Below the pieces are notes generated by a model. It did not search any database. It was not told where the DNA came from and saw only the letters and a program-made list of their open reading frames with translations. A stretch of DNA of 41,842 nucleotides from Acidobacteriota bacterium (GTDB taxonomy: Bacteria; Acidobacteriota; Terriglobia; Terriglobales; Acidobacteriaceae). The translations under genes were made by a program, and so were the position numbers. This document shows positions 1-8,596 of this stretch, in pieces (the stretch's first letter is position 1; every line of letters starts with the position of its first letter). The DNA is taken from contig JAJZDM010000019.1 in the NCBI GenBank assembly GCA_021806005.1, positions 1-41,842 on the forward strand, written 5' to 3'.

Positions 1-1
1 C

Positions 2-1267
2 CTCGACCCCAACACCGTTCCCGGTCCGCTGCATGGTCTGCAGATCGCAGTGCCGCGCTACTCTCCGGATGGCAGGAGTATCGCCTTCATCGGCGGCCTG
101 ATGAGCGACCAGGGCTCAACCGGTGGTGATGTTTACATCGTCTCAAGCAAAGGCAGTAAGGCTACAGGAGGCGTTCCGGTGGACGTCACCGCCAACATCG
201 ACGGCACCCCTTGCTTCGAGGGCTGGTTGAATCGCCACGTCATCGGCTTCGTCGAGGATCGCCGCGGACACATCCTGCTCTCCAGCTACAACGTGGATAG
301 CCATGCGCCGGCCGGCGCGCCACTGGACCTGGGTACGGTCTCCATCGCCGGGGGGCCCATCAAGGACGCCGCCTGGACAGAACTGGCCGGCGGCCTGGCC
401 TTTGTCAAACGAGGACCGGCGCTTCCGCCGGAGATCTGGGCTGGACGCTGGGGCGCGGTGCAACAGGTCACGCACCTGAACGACGCTATCAAGCTGAACC
501 CGCCCCGGTTTGAGTCCATCGAGTGGAAGAACGAGGGGTTCAACGTCCAGGGCTGGCTTACCTTCCCTCAAAACTATGACCCCGCAAAGAAGTATCCGCT
601 GATCGTCGAGGTCCACGGCGGCCCATCCGCCTCGGCTGGCCCGCGACCCAACGCCATGTGGTCAGAACAGGGCTACTTCGTGCTGGCGCCCAACCCCCGC
701 GGCTCCTTCGGGCAGGGGGAGCGGTTCGTCCAGGCCAACCGCAAGGACTTCGGCTACGGGGACCTGCGCGACATCCTGAAGGGGATGGACACCATCGAGG
801 CCAGGTACCCCATCGACAAACAGCGTGAGGGGATCACCGGATGGAGTTACGGCGGGTTCATGACCATGTTCGCTGTCACCCAGACGAATCGCTTCCATGC
901 CGCCGTGGCCGGCGCCGGCCTCTCAGACTGGCTCTCCTACTACGGTGAAAACTCCATTGACCAGTGGATGATTCCGTTCTTCGGCGCCAGCGTCTACGAT
1001 GACCCGGCGGTCTATGCGAAATCCTCCGCCATCAACTACGTCAGAAACGTCAAAACACCCACTCTGGTCGTGGTCGGGGATCGCGACGGGGAGTGTCCGG
1101 CACCGCAATCCTTCGAGTTCTGGCACGCCCTGCGCGACCTTGGCGTCAAGACCCAACTGGTGGTCTATCCCAACGAAGGCCATCGCTTCCGCGACCCGGC
1201 CCATATCCAGGACGTGAGCGCGCGCTCCATTCGCTGGTTCGCACAGAACATGCCGGCTGGCCACTGA
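2..1267 (+). CDS. S9 family (DPP-IV/acylaminoacyl-peptidase-like) serine peptidase, 3' part
   Basis: The frame is open from base 2, so the gene is cut by the left edge; 421 codons remain. The first ~150 residues look like the last blades of the beta-propeller (a YSPDGRSIAF blade motif). The rest is the alpha/beta-hydrolase catalytic domain. Visible are the VEVHGGPSASAG oxyanion-type segment, the nucleophile elbow GWSYGGF (Ser near residue 282 of the visible part), an acid in VVGDRDGEC and the catalytic His in NEGHRF. The family removes dipeptides or acylated residues from peptides, usually in the periplasm; the signal peptide would lie outside the window. A hairpin follows the stop. The family call is firm; substrate is unknown. 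Confidence 0.93.
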   Translation, partial: LDPNTVPGPLHGLQIAVPRYSPDGRSIAFIGGLMSDQGSTGGDVYIVSSKGSKATGGVPVDVTANIDGTPCFEGWLNRHVIGFVEDRRGHILLSSYNVDSHAPAGAPLDLGTVSIAGGPIKDAAWTELAGGLAFVKRGPALPPEIWAGRWGAVQQVTHLNDAIKLNPPRFESIEWKNEGFNVQGWLTFPQNYDPAKKYPLIVEVHGGPSASAGPRPNAMWSEQGYFVLAPNPRGSFGQGERFVQANRKDFGYGDLRDILKGMDTIEARYPIDKQREGITGWSYGGFMTMFAVTQTNRFHAAVAGAGLSDWLSYYGENSIDQWMIPFFGASVYDDPAVYAKSSAINYVRNVKTPTLVVVGDRDGECPAPQSFEFWHALRDLGVKTQLVVYPNEGHRFRDPAHIQDVSARSIRWFAQNMPAGH

Positions 1268-1287
1268 AGCGAATGCTCACAGGACAT

Positions 1288-1318
1288 AGGTGCCGGGTTC
1301 GTCCCCACCGGCACCTTC
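1288..1318 (+). terminator. Hairpin after the S9 peptidase
   Basis: A 9-bp stem (1288-1296 with 1308-1316) with an 11-base loop lies 20 bases after the peptidase stop. Only a weak T-rich tail follows, so it is a plausible, not certain, intrinsic terminator. Confidence 0.45.
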
Positions 1319-1572
1319 CGGCTTCTGCCCTTTCAGGACAGACCCGTCGATCTCCGGCGGGGGAGGGAACACCCGGCGTCGGACGCCTACCGGCCCCTGT
1401 TCCCCGGCTCCAGCCCTGCTTCCATTTTGCAAAATCTTCTCCAGTTCGACGGTTTTCTTGCCTTCCCTATTTGCTCACCGACCGTCGAACCCCTAAACTG
1501 GAGACTCGAAAGTTATCACAGTTGACGGTATGACCGTTCAGCTTTCGTTCTAGTTGAACGGGGAGGTTCTTA
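1319..1572 (+). promoter_or_regulatory. Leader with two inverted repeats upstream of the 832-aa lipoprotein
   Basis: The 305-base gap between the peptidase and the lipoprotein contains no gene that I recognise. Two inverted repeats stand out. The first pairs 1444-1453 with 1481-1490 (10 bp). The second pairs 1534-1540 with 1555-1561 (7 bp) and ends directly against the GGGGAGG ribosome-binding site, which could be partly masked by it. No clear -35/-10 pair was identified. Confidence 0.4.
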
Positions 1573-4071
1573 GTGCGGTTGTTTCTCTCGAAAAAGGTGC
1601 GTCGCTTCACTGGTCTCGCAGCTCTTCTCTTCCTTGCGCTTCCCCTGGGTCTGTCCGTGACTGGCTGTGCTCACCACTCAGCCCCTTTGGTTTATTGCAA
1701 TGCGGGCGACTCTGGTCCGGTGCTCGGCCAGGCGTACTCTATTGAGCTGTCCCCCACCCTGGCTACCACCGGCGAGAGCCTGAACTACGCCCAGATGGGC
1801 GTCACCCTATCCGCTGCGGCATACGACTGCAAGGGCAACTCGGTATCTGTCAAATCCTTCACCTACGGCAGCACCAGCAGCTTTGAGAACAACGTAAACG
1901 GTGGGCCGATCTTCGCCGATATCAATCCATCCACCGGCCAGGTCTGCGGTGGAACCTGGAATCGCAACACCGGCGGCGGGGTTGCGGATTACACCATCTG
2001 CAACCCTCCCAGCCCCCTGCCCACACAGTATGTCGCGCAGGTAACCGCAGAAGCGGACGGCGTGACCAGCAATGCAATTGATGTCTATGTTCATCCCGTA
2101 GCCACGGGAGTGGTGCTTGGCCCGGCTTCTACCTCCTGCGCCGCCGGAGCGGATGTGGGTACGGACTGCTGCCCCAATGACACCGTCGGAACGCCTGTCC
2201 CCACGCCGGCAGGTGTGGTGGACGGCAGCAAGTGCATCTCCCAGAATCAGGTCGGGCAACTCATCGCCAGGGTCTACGACAACGGCGGCACCACGGGAAG
2301 CGCAGCGGACAACATCACCTGCAAGGTGGGCCATCTCACCTTCGGCGCTCAGACCTCCGGCATCGTCTCGATCGATGAGAACGGTGCAGCCACCGCAGAG
2401 ATGCCGGGCTCAACCGTCATTACTGCCACCATCGCCAACTCCTCAACGGCCACCAACGCCGGCCTCTTCGCCACCTGCCCACCGGCATCCATCGCGCTCC
2501 AGAATCCCAACGATCCCACGGCTACCAGCGTCACCGTCCCCATTTTGACCGAACAGCCGCTGAACACCACCGTTGTGGATACAAATGGAAACGTCATCAC
2601 CGGGCTCAGCCTCGAGTTCAACTCCACCACTCCGCAGACCATTCCGACCGCCATTGGCTCGGTCAAGCCGGAGTTTCCCGGCTCGGCGGACATCACCGCG
2701 GTGTGCCAACCCGCCTCCTGCAACCCGGCTCCCTTCAGTCAACTCGGACTGTATGGAACCGGCAAGGCGATCACCTCCAATCCGATTACCGTGAACGCCT
2801 CCGGCACCAGCAGCACCGTGGTCTACATGGGCAGCACCTCTTCGCAGTACGTCGCCTTCCGCGACTTCACCACCAACGAGACCAGCACCCTCATCTATCT
2901 GCCCTGGGTACCCAACTCGATGGTGATGAACCTGGCCGGTACAGGCATCTACCTCGGCAGCCAGGAAGGCCTGATGACGATCTCAACCGGCACGAACACC
3001 GTCTCCGCAGCCAATCAGGAGGTTCAGGGCGAGGTTCTGTCCGTATCCCCCGATGGCACCACGCTGGTCGTAACCGATCCGCCCCTGGAGACGATCTCCC
3101 TGGTCTCGGCGACCACCGGCGCAGTGATCAGCAGCTATACCGGTGTCGGCACCAGCGCCTCATGGTCTCCTGACACCCAGGCTGTTTACATCACCACCAC
3201 CACGAACCAGGTTCTCACTCATTCCACCTACACCGATTGGCAGAGTGCGACGGCCGGAGAGATTTACACAGGCACCACCGTCACCGTGCCCAGCATCGGG
3301 GCGTTCTTCGCCGGGCCCAATACCACCGATGGCCGCAGCTACTGCCCATCCAGCACGGTTTCAACCACTGGCTTGCCACCCACGGTGGGCAATGAGTTCA
3401 TCCCACTGGTCGCTCAGAACGCAGTGGCCACCGACCAGATCACCGCAACCAACAACGGTCTGCACATCATCGGCGCCCATGCCAATGGCACTTCATCCAA
3501 CCTCACCGACATCGACCTGGCTCTGCCGTTGCCAACCACCTCACCTGCGGCTGGCGTCAACTACGGCTGTCCCATTCCACCCGCGACCCAACCTGCCAAG
3601 GGTTACTTTGGAACAACAGTGAATGGCCCCATACCCTTGACCGGGATCAACGCCGCCACTATCACCGGTATCCAGGCCTCTACAAACTCTGAGGCGGTCT
3701 TTGTAAACTACACCCTGCCTACCGGAGTCACAACCGGAGGCGGCACTCTGCCCCTCTACCTGCCCCCCTCCAGCGGGGCCGGGACACTGCAGATCCTCAC
3801 CCTCGGCAACGGCGCCACCGCCGCAACGGCCCCCGTCTCCGGAGTCTTCAGCACCGACAACTTCACGTACTACGTGGGCACCGGCTCCAGCGATGGACTC
3901 TCAACCGACAACGATGTCCACGAGATCACAATGACCTATCCAACCAGCGGCCCCCCCACGGCGACCGAGGCGCCCGGTGCGGTCATCACTCCCTTGCTTC
4001 CGCTCTCAACCGGCCCCGGATATGCGCCCGTGAACCTGATCGCTCAGTACCCGAAGAGAACCACCAACTAG
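1573..4071 (+). CDS. Large secreted lipoprotein with Ig-like and beta-propeller-like repeats
   Basis: An 832-residue protein starting at GTG; the GGGGAGG ribosome-binding site just upstream supports this start. Residues 1-32 are a lipoprotein signal peptide: basic n-region (KKVRR), hydrophobic core and lipobox VTGC with the modified Cys at 32. The middle part is rich in Thr, Ser, Gly and Asn and has Big_2-like strands (a SGIVSIDENGAATAEMPG stretch). The second half has propeller-like blades (VLSVSPDGTTLVVTD, a blade motif seen in YVTN-type repeats). Several Cys pairs suggest disulfides. Probably anchored in the outer membrane or exposed on the surface. No enzymatic motif was seen; function unknown. 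Its neighbours do not suggest an operon partner, and a strong hairpin follows. Confidence 0.85.
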   Translation: MRLFLSKKVRRFTGLAALLFLALPLGLSVTGCAHHSAPLVYCNAGDSGPVLGQAYSIELSPTLATTGESLNYAQMGVTLSAAAYDCKGNSVSVKSFTYGSTSSFENNVNGGPIFADINPSTGQVCGGTWNRNTGGGVADYTICNPPSPLPTQYVAQVTAEADGVTSNAIDVYVHPVATGVVLGPASTSCAAGADVGTDCCPNDTVGTPVPTPAGVVDGSKCISQNQVGQLIARVYDNGGTTGSAADNITCKVGHLTFGAQTSGIVSIDENGAATAEMPGSTVITATIANSSTATNAGLFATCPPASIALQNPNDPTATSVTVPILTEQPLNTTVVDTNGNVITGLSLEFNSTTPQTIPTAIGSVKPEFPGSADITAVCQPASCNPAPFSQLGLYGTGKAITSNPITVNASGTSSTVVYMGSTSSQYVAFRDFTTNETSTLIYLPWVPNSMVMNLAGTGIYLGSQEGLMTISTGTNTVSAANQEVQGEVLSVSPDGTTLVVTDPPLETISLVSATTGAVISSYTGVGTSASWSPDTQAVYITTTTNQVLTHSTYTDWQSATAGEIYTGTTVTVPSIGAFFAGPNTTDGRSYCPSSTVSTTGLPPTVGNEFIPLVAQNAVATDQITATNNGLHIIGAHANGTSSNLTDIDLALPLPTTSPAAGVNYGCPIPPATQPAKGYFGTTVNGPIPLTGINAATITGIQASTNSEAVFVNYTLPTGVTTGGGTLPLYLPPSSGAGTLQILTLGNGATAATAPVSGVFSTDNFTYYVGTGSSDGLSTDNDVHEITMTYPTSGPPTATEAPGAVITPLLPLSTGPGYAPVNLIAQYPKRTTN

Positions 4072-4100
4072 ATCAGCTCCGAGAGTTCCGCACGGCAAAA

Positions 4101-4150
4101 AGAGAAACGCCCCAACCCTGTCTTCGTTCAAAGGGTTGGGGCGTTTCTCT
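4101..4150. terminator. Perfect 18-bp hairpin between convergent genes
   Basis: Bases 4101-4118 are the exact reverse complement of 4133-4150, with a 14-base loop. The element sits between the plus-strand lipoprotein (stop 4071) and minus-strand nusB (stop 4231). Read on the minus strand the stem is followed by TTTTT, so it should stop nusB transcripts well. On the plus strand the tail is weaker. Probably a shared bidirectional terminator. Confidence 0.85.
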
Positions 4151-4230
4151 TGGCGATGATGGCTCAATTCGGATACACCGGCGGCGCAACTGCGACCTTT
4201 ACGCTGGGCATCGGGCAACTACCCGGCCCG

Positions 4231-4668
4231 CTACACTCTGCTGCCCGCGTTCAGCCGGGACTCCAGCAGCTCGCGACCCACCGCATCCAACACTCCATTG
4301 AGGAAATGGAGACTCTCCGGGGCGGCATAACGGCGCGCAATCTCAAGGGTTTCATTGATGATCACCGCGGCTGGCGTCTTCGGATAACCAAGCATCTCCG
4401 CCACCGCGCAGCGGAGCAGGTTGCGGTCCACCACCGGCATGCGCTCCAGACGCCAGTTCTGCGCATGCCGCTGTATCATGGCGTCGACATCCTCCTCGCG
4501 CTGAGTCGCAAGACGGTGCAGATCGTCCGCAAACCCTCTTGTCTCTTCGTCCACATCTTCGCGGGAGGCCCAGAAGAGTCGCTCAACCTCCTCCGGCTTC
4601 TGCTTGCCCAGGTCGCCCTGAAAAAGCATCTGCATCGCCAATTCACGTGACTTTCGGCGCGTTCCCAT
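4231..4668 (-). CDS. nusB: Transcription antitermination factor NusB
   Basis: A 145-residue protein of normal NusB length. The N-terminal RRKSRELAMQMLFQ helix is the RNA-binding arginine-rich region. The C-terminal half carries the family patterns DRNLLRCAVAEML and PAAVIINETLEIAR, ending in FLNGVLDAV. NusB binds boxA RNA with NusE (S10) and promotes antitermination on rRNA operons. Its ATG overlaps the stop of the upstream ribH fusion by one base (TGATG), so the two are translationally coupled; ribH-nusB is a classical gene pair. The hairpin at 4101-4150 ends the unit. Confidence 0.97.
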   Translation of the reverse strand: MGTRRKSRELAMQMLFQGDLGKQKPEEVERLFWASREDVDEETRGFADDLHRLATQREEDVDAMIQRHAQNWRLERMPVVDRNLLRCAVAEMLGYPKTPAAVIINETLEIARRYAAPESLHFLNGVLDAVGRELLESRLNAGSRV

Positions 4669-5591
4669 CAGGAGCCCACCTCGATAACGGCTGTGGAGAC
4701 ACGGCCGTTCTCCATTTGTATCTTCTCCTGGATGGACGCCATCTCAATGGCCGCGATACCCGCCTCAAAGCCCTTGTTGCCGGACTTCAGTCCAGCCCGG
4801 TCCAGGGCCTGCTCCAGAGTCTCGCAGGTAAGCACGCCGAAGGCATGCGGAACCCCTGTCTCCTGTTGCGACTGGCCAATGCCTCGGGCGACTTCGTTGT
4901 AGATCGCCTCGTAGTGGGCCGTCTCGCCGCGCAGCAGCACCCCCAGCGTGATAATGGCCGCAAAGCGCCCGGTCTCAGCCAGTGTCCGGGCCGCCGACGG
5001 GATCTCCCAGGCGCCTGGAACTCGAACGATCTCGACATCCGTCCGCGCACAACCGCTGCGCAACAGGGCATCGAGAGCCCCTTGCAGAAGGCGATCTGTG
5101 ATCACGGCATTCCAGCGTGCCGCCACAATGGCAAATCTCCTGCCAGCCGCCGACAAGTCGCCTTCGATCGCCATCGGACGGTTGTGCAACGGGTTCTCTG
5201 ACTGCCAGAAGGCCACACTGAGGCCTGGACGGAGCTCTACCGTAAAGAGTCTCGCATTCCAATCCGTCAACGTCGGCTCTGAGATCCCACCGGCGGCTCC
5301 TTCAGGGCGGCCCATCAACCAGGTCTTTACCGCAGTGTGGATCTCATCCAGTGCCGTCACCTCAATCAACAAAGGGGGGTCAGCAGGCAGACGTCCGTAT
5401 ACAAGTTCCAGATTTCCCAGCGGAGCAAGGAATGCCGCACCTCTTGAGGAGTTCTCGCTGCTGCTCTCTTGCTGCGCGCGCTCGCTCCAACCCTTACCCT
5501 GTTCGAAGCCCAGAGCCTCGAACAGCTCCGCAAGCTCGCTGAAGTCAGCCTCGGAGGCGACCCGCACCACGGCTGTGAGTCCTTTGATCAT
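4668..5591 (-). CDS. ribH: VOC-like domain fused to 6,7-dimethyl-8-ribityllumazine synthase
   Basis: A 307-residue protein, about twice the usual RibH length (~155). Residues ~140-307 are lumazine synthase, which condenses the ribityl-aminouracil with dihydroxybutanone phosphate in riboflavin synthesis. Visible are FAIVAARWNAVITDRLLQGA, the VPGAWEIP turn, GVLLRGETAHYE with the catalytic-type His, FGVLTCETLEQALDRAG and SGNKG. Residues 1-137 resemble a single VOC (glyoxalase/bleomycin-resistance) module: LFEALGFEQG, AFLAPLGNLELVYG, LFTVELRPGLSVAFWQ. No stop or start with a good ribosome-binding site separates the halves; the Met at the junction (MAIEGDL) could be an internal start. Overlaps nusB by one base. 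The RibH half is certain; the VOC call is by fold pattern only. Confidence 0.9.
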   Translation of the reverse strand: MIKGLTAVVRVASEADFSELAELFEALGFEQGKGWSERAQQESSSENSSRGAAFLAPLGNLELVYGRLPADPPLLIEVTALDEIHTAVKTWLMGRPEGAAGGISEPTLTDWNARLFTVELRPGLSVAFWQSENPLHNRPMAIEGDLSAAGRRFAIVAARWNAVITDRLLQGALDALLRSGCARTDVEIVRVPGAWEIPSAARTLAETGRFAAIITLGVLLRGETAHYEAIYNEVARGIGQSQQETGVPHAFGVLTCETLEQALDRAGLKSGNKGFEAGIAAIEMASIQEKIQMENGRVSTAVIEVGS

Positions 5592-5643
5592 AAGTAGATT
5601 GTACCGTCAGAGCAGGGGCACCCTGGCGACTCCCCGATCAGAC

Positions 5644-6195
5644 CTACTGAACCTTTCCGCTGCTCAGGTCGTACACCACGAAACCCAGATCATTCAGCTT
5701 GCTGATCGCAGTTTCCATGTTGCGGCGCACAGCGGGCTCGTCTGCGGCCGGGATCTCATGGGCCTCTTCCACCGCCACAACGCGGCCGTAGGGCCAGCAG
5801 GAGTGGGGAATCGCGCTCATGGCCTGGCCCAGGGTCGAGACGCTGATCGCTGCCTCCTGGCGCCGGGCGTTGATGGGACGGAACATGCCTCCAACCCCGA
5901 TCGACGTCGGGTTAGCATCACTCAGCAACACGTGCAGTTCCAGCATGCTGGGCTCAATGGTAAGAACCGGGTTCTGCCAGCTGTCAAAGCTGTGCACCGT
6001 CATGAACGTACTTTTGGTGGGAGCGGGAATCTGTTCGATCTCCTCGCGTTCGAGCTCCAGTTGGGTCTGGGTCTGAGTCTGGGTCTGCTGTGACTGGAGA
6101 GCCCTCGAGGCTCGGCAACCGCATGGTATGACCAGAAGCCCGCCAAGCAGCGCGGGGAGAAGACAACGGTTCGGCAGCTTGCAGAGTTTCAGCAT
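5644..6195 (-). CDS. Small secreted or membrane-anchored protein of unknown function
   Basis: A 183-residue protein. The start was placed at MLKLCKLPNR because it is followed directly by a hydrophobic stretch (LLPALLGGLLVIP) and two Cys (CGC); the frame stays open 22 codons further upstream. The CGC does not fit a standard lipobox well, so lipidation is unsure. Next comes a short Gln-Thr repeat (QTQTQTQTQ) coded by four GGGTCT-like hexamers, then a charged segment, then an ~120-residue domain without a recognisable motif (VLTIEPSMLELHVLLSDAN, GVGGMFRPINARR). It lies 52 bases upstream of the ribH fusion on the same strand and may share its transcript. Confidence 0.65.
   Translation of the reverse strand: MLKLCKLPNRCLLPALLGGLLVIPCGCRASRALQSQQTQTQTQTQLELEREEIEQIPAPTKSTFMTVHSFDSWQNPVLTIEPSMLELHVLLSDANPTSIGVGGMFRPINARRQEAAISVSTLGQAMSAIPHSCWPYGRVVAVEEAHEIPAADEPAVRRNMETAISKLNDLGFVVYDLSSGKVQ
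6063..6086 (+). repeat. Four tandem GGGTCT-type hexamers
   Basis: Units 6063-6068, 6069-6074, 6075-6080 (one change, GAGTCT) and 6081-6086. On the coding (minus) strand they encode the Gln-Thr repeat just after the membrane segment of the small secreted protein. Whole-unit gain or loss would stay in frame. Confidence 0.8.
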
Positions 6196-6609
6196 CCGTT
6201 CAGGATACCAAGCGGTTGCGGCCGGTTCCATGCAGCCTCCCCGGCCGCCGGCGTCATCCAAACCTTCGCTGGAACACTCTTGTTCTGGAAAGCTCCAGGT
6301 ACAACGTTCTGGCGGTCCGACGGAAGAAGAGATCCGGACTCCATCTGATCTCTGCCAGCGAGTTGCCGGAAGAAGTTCACTGCTAATAGGTGCGCAGTGA
6401 TATCACTACTATCGCTGCCCATACGTCTAACTGCTCGACAGTAATTTATTGAATGAACATGCTGTAATTTTCGAGCGGTTTTTTCCCTCTTCGCGGAAGA
6501 GGCGAATCGCCGCATCAACTTGCGTGAAGACCCATCCCTGTCTGGTGAAATCCAATTCATCGGCAAGGAAAGAGGGTACACGCGGCGTGTTCCCATGAAG
6601 GATATGTGG
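6196..6609. promoter_or_regulatory. Divergent intergenic region with a 12-bp palindrome
   Basis: About 410 bases between divergent genes, with no convincing ORF. Contains the perfect palindrome AGTGATATCACT at 6396-6407, an AT-rich stretch at 6430-6485 with a run of six T (6479-6484), and a 7-bp hairpin with a 3-base loop at 6486-6502. These may hold promoters for one or both genes; no -35/-10 pair is assigned. Confidence 0.35.
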
Positions 6610-7713
6610 ATGGAAAAAGAGAGAAGCAGCTATGCTCAAAGGATGAGATGTATGTTGGCCCTGCTTTGCTTCCTGCCTGTTTATCTGATGCAATCAGGGG
6701 AGGCTCAAACTACAGTCAGTCCGATGGCAAACCCATCCCAGAGTCAAACCGTACCACAATCAAATTCGCAGCCCCGGACCAGTGACGGCATCAACCGAAC
6801 TCTCGGCGGTACGGTAACGGATGAGGATGGAGCTCTTCTCCCTGGAGCCAGCGTGACCCTGCTCAGTGGAGGGCAGTCGCTCACCATGGTGACCAACGCT
6901 GCAGGACACTTCAATTTTTCAAATGTTGCGGCCGGTCCCTACACCTTGAAGATCAAGGCCAAGGGAATGGAGAGCCACACTGAATCAGGGACACTGAATG
7001 TGGACGAGTCCCTGGATCTGCCGCCCATTGCGCTGACGATCACCGTCAGCGATCAGATTGTGGTGTCAGGACTGACCCAGCATGAGTTGGCGCAAAAACA
7101 GATGAAGCAGGAGGAGACGCAACGCGTAATAGGCGTAATCCCCAACTTCTATGTGGCCTACAACTGGAACGCCGCACCTCTCTCGCCTGGGCAAAAATTC
7201 AACCTTGCCTTTCGCTCCATCGCTGACCCGGCGATCTGGGTGCTTGGCGCCGGATTAGCCGGGTTCCAACAGATGACCAACCAGTTCAGCGGCTACGGAT
7301 CCGGATGGCAGGGCTATGGCAAACGTTATGGCGCAGTGCTGGCCAACCGGGCGGTCGGCGGGATATTGGGCGGTGCGGTGTTTCCCATCGTCTTCCGCCA
7401 GGATCCCCGATACTTCTACAAGGGCACAGGAACCACTTGGCAACGGACATGGTATGCCATCTCGCGGGCGGTGATTGAGCGCGGCGATAACGGTAAATGG
7501 CAGCCGGCCTATTCCAACGTACTGGGTGACTTCTCCGCAGGAGCGATCTCGAACCTGTATTACCCCGCAAGCAACCAGACCGGCGTCGGCCTGACCCTTG
7601 AGAATGGGTCGGTCGACGTGGGCTTCAACGCGCTGGAGAATCTCATGCAGGAGTTCGTGCTCAAGAAGTTCACCTCAGGATGGAAGAAACACCCTGCGCC
7701 GACCCCACCCTGA
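6610..7713 (+). CDS. Secreted carboxypeptidase-regulatory-like domain protein
   Basis: About 367 residues. The frame is open from 6520; the ATG at 6610 was chosen because AAGGA lies 7 bases upstream and a hydrophobic signal sequence (MLALLCFLPVYLMQ) follows. ATGs at 6595, 6604 and 6643 are alternatives. After a Ser/Gln-rich linker comes a carboxypeptidase-regulatory-like beta-sandwich (GTVTDEDGALLPGASVTLL, AGHFNFSNVAAGPYTLKIKA), the N-terminal module of many acidobacterial TonB-dependent receptors. Here it is not followed by a barrel but by a ~200-residue region with small glycine-rich hydrophobic segments (AIWVLGAGLAGFQQ, RAVGGILGGAVFPIVF) and RQDPRYFY. Secreted or outer-membrane associated; function unknown. 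Confidence 0.8.
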   Translation: MEKERSSYAQRMRCMLALLCFLPVYLMQSGEAQTTVSPMANPSQSQTVPQSNSQPRTSDGINRTLGGTVTDEDGALLPGASVTLLSGGQSLTMVTNAAGHFNFSNVAAGPYTLKIKAKGMESHTESGTLNVDESLDLPPIALTITVSDQIVVSGLTQHELAQKQMKQEETQRVIGVIPNFYVAYNWNAAPLSPGQKFNLAFRSIADPAIWVLGAGLAGFQQMTNQFSGYGSGWQGYGKRYGAVLANRAVGGILGGAVFPIVFRQDPRYFYKGTGTTWQRTWYAISRAVIERGDNGKWQPAYSNVLGDFSAGAISNLYYPASNQTGVGLTLENGSVDVGFNALENLMQEFVLKKFTSGWKKHPAPTPP

Positions 7714-7774
7714 GAGACTCCAGCCATGCGGTCCACGCTGACCGTTCCATCCATCCAGATCCCGGCGCCCGTCC

Positions 7775-8596
7775 CTAACGCCCCTGCCAGACCGGTGGCC
7801 GCTTGGCAAGAAATGCGCTGAGCCCCTCCTGCTTGTCAGCGGTGGCGCAGAGCCGCCCGAAGATCTCCGCTTCCGTGTCCAGTGCTTCAGCCAGCAGATG
7901 ATCTTCGCCTCGGGCAACGGATTCGAGAACACCAGCGACCGCCAGCGGGGCCATCGCGGCGATCGCGCCGGCTAACGCCCGTGCTCGAGGCAGAAGCTCA
8001 GCGGCCGGGACGACCTCGTCCACCAGGCCGAGCTGCAAAGCCTCGGAGGCGTTCGCTATGTGAGCGGAGAGCATGAGGCGAAGCGCTCTGCTGCGTCCGA
8101 TCAGTCTCGTGAGCCGCTGGGTTCCGCCATATCCAGGGATCAGACCCAGCTTCACCTCAGGGAAGCCCAGGCGGGCCGTCTCACTGGCAATACGCAACGT
8201 ACAGGCAAGGGCCAGCTCACAGCCACCTCCCAGCGCCACTCCGTTGATGGCTCCAATCACTGGCTTGCCGGCTCGCTCCAATTGGGTGTGGATTAGGCCA
8301 AACACCTGGTGGCCTCGCTGAGCGGCAGATGTACCGGTCGCTGCATCGGTTTCAGCAAGCGCGCGGATATCGGCGCCCGCGGCAAAGGCGCGATCACCAC
8401 TGCCAGTGATGATCACCACGCGGACGGCAGGGTCGCCAGCCAGGGTGGTGAACAGACGCTCAAGCTCATCGAACATGGTGCTGTTCAGAGCATGAAGCAC
8501 CTCGGGACGATGCAGCGTCACCGCGGCAATGGGGCCCTCCAGGGCAAGCTGGAGCGTGGAGAGCTCGGTCTCAGGTTCAGGCTTGGCGTTGGTCAT
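7775..8596 (-). CDS. Enoyl-CoA hydratase/isomerase (crotonase family)
   Basis: 273 residues from the chosen ATG. The frame stays open to 8839, but the upstream part is not crotonase-like. The fold is complete: HRPEVLHALNS at the start, oxyanion-hole segments RAFAAGADI and GVALGGGCELALA, and FPEVKLGLIPGYGGTQRL. Both glutamates that activate water in true enoyl-CoA hydratases are present (GGGCELA and FPEV), so it should hydrate trans-2-enoyl-CoA in beta-oxidation or related acyl-CoA catabolism. C-terminal AKRPPVWQGR is typical. The start lies inside an 18-bp tandem repeat that offers several in-frame ATG/GTG codons (8596, 8614), so the exact start is uncertain. Confidence 0.9.
   Translation of the reverse strand: MTNAKPEPETELSTLQLALEGPIAAVTLHRPEVLHALNSTMFDELERLFTTLAGDPAVRVVIITGSGDRAFAAGADIRALAETDAATGTSAAQRGHQVFGLIHTQLERAGKPVIGAINGVALGGGCELALACTLRIASETARLGFPEVKLGLIPGYGGTQRLTRLIGRSRALRLMLSAHIANASEALQLGLVDEVVPAAELLPRARALAGAIAAMAPLAVAGVLESVARGEDHLLAEALDTEAEIFGRLCATADKQEGLSAFLAKRPPVWQGR

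Noticed and set aside
4948-6093. 381-codon plus-strand frame opposite the ribH fusion and the small secreted protein
   Set aside because: Crosses two oppositely directed genes, one with certain RibH motifs.
6396-6407. Counting the GTGATATCAC palindrome as a seventh Crp-type site
   Set aside because: The halves are two bases apart, not six, so the same dimer would not fit.
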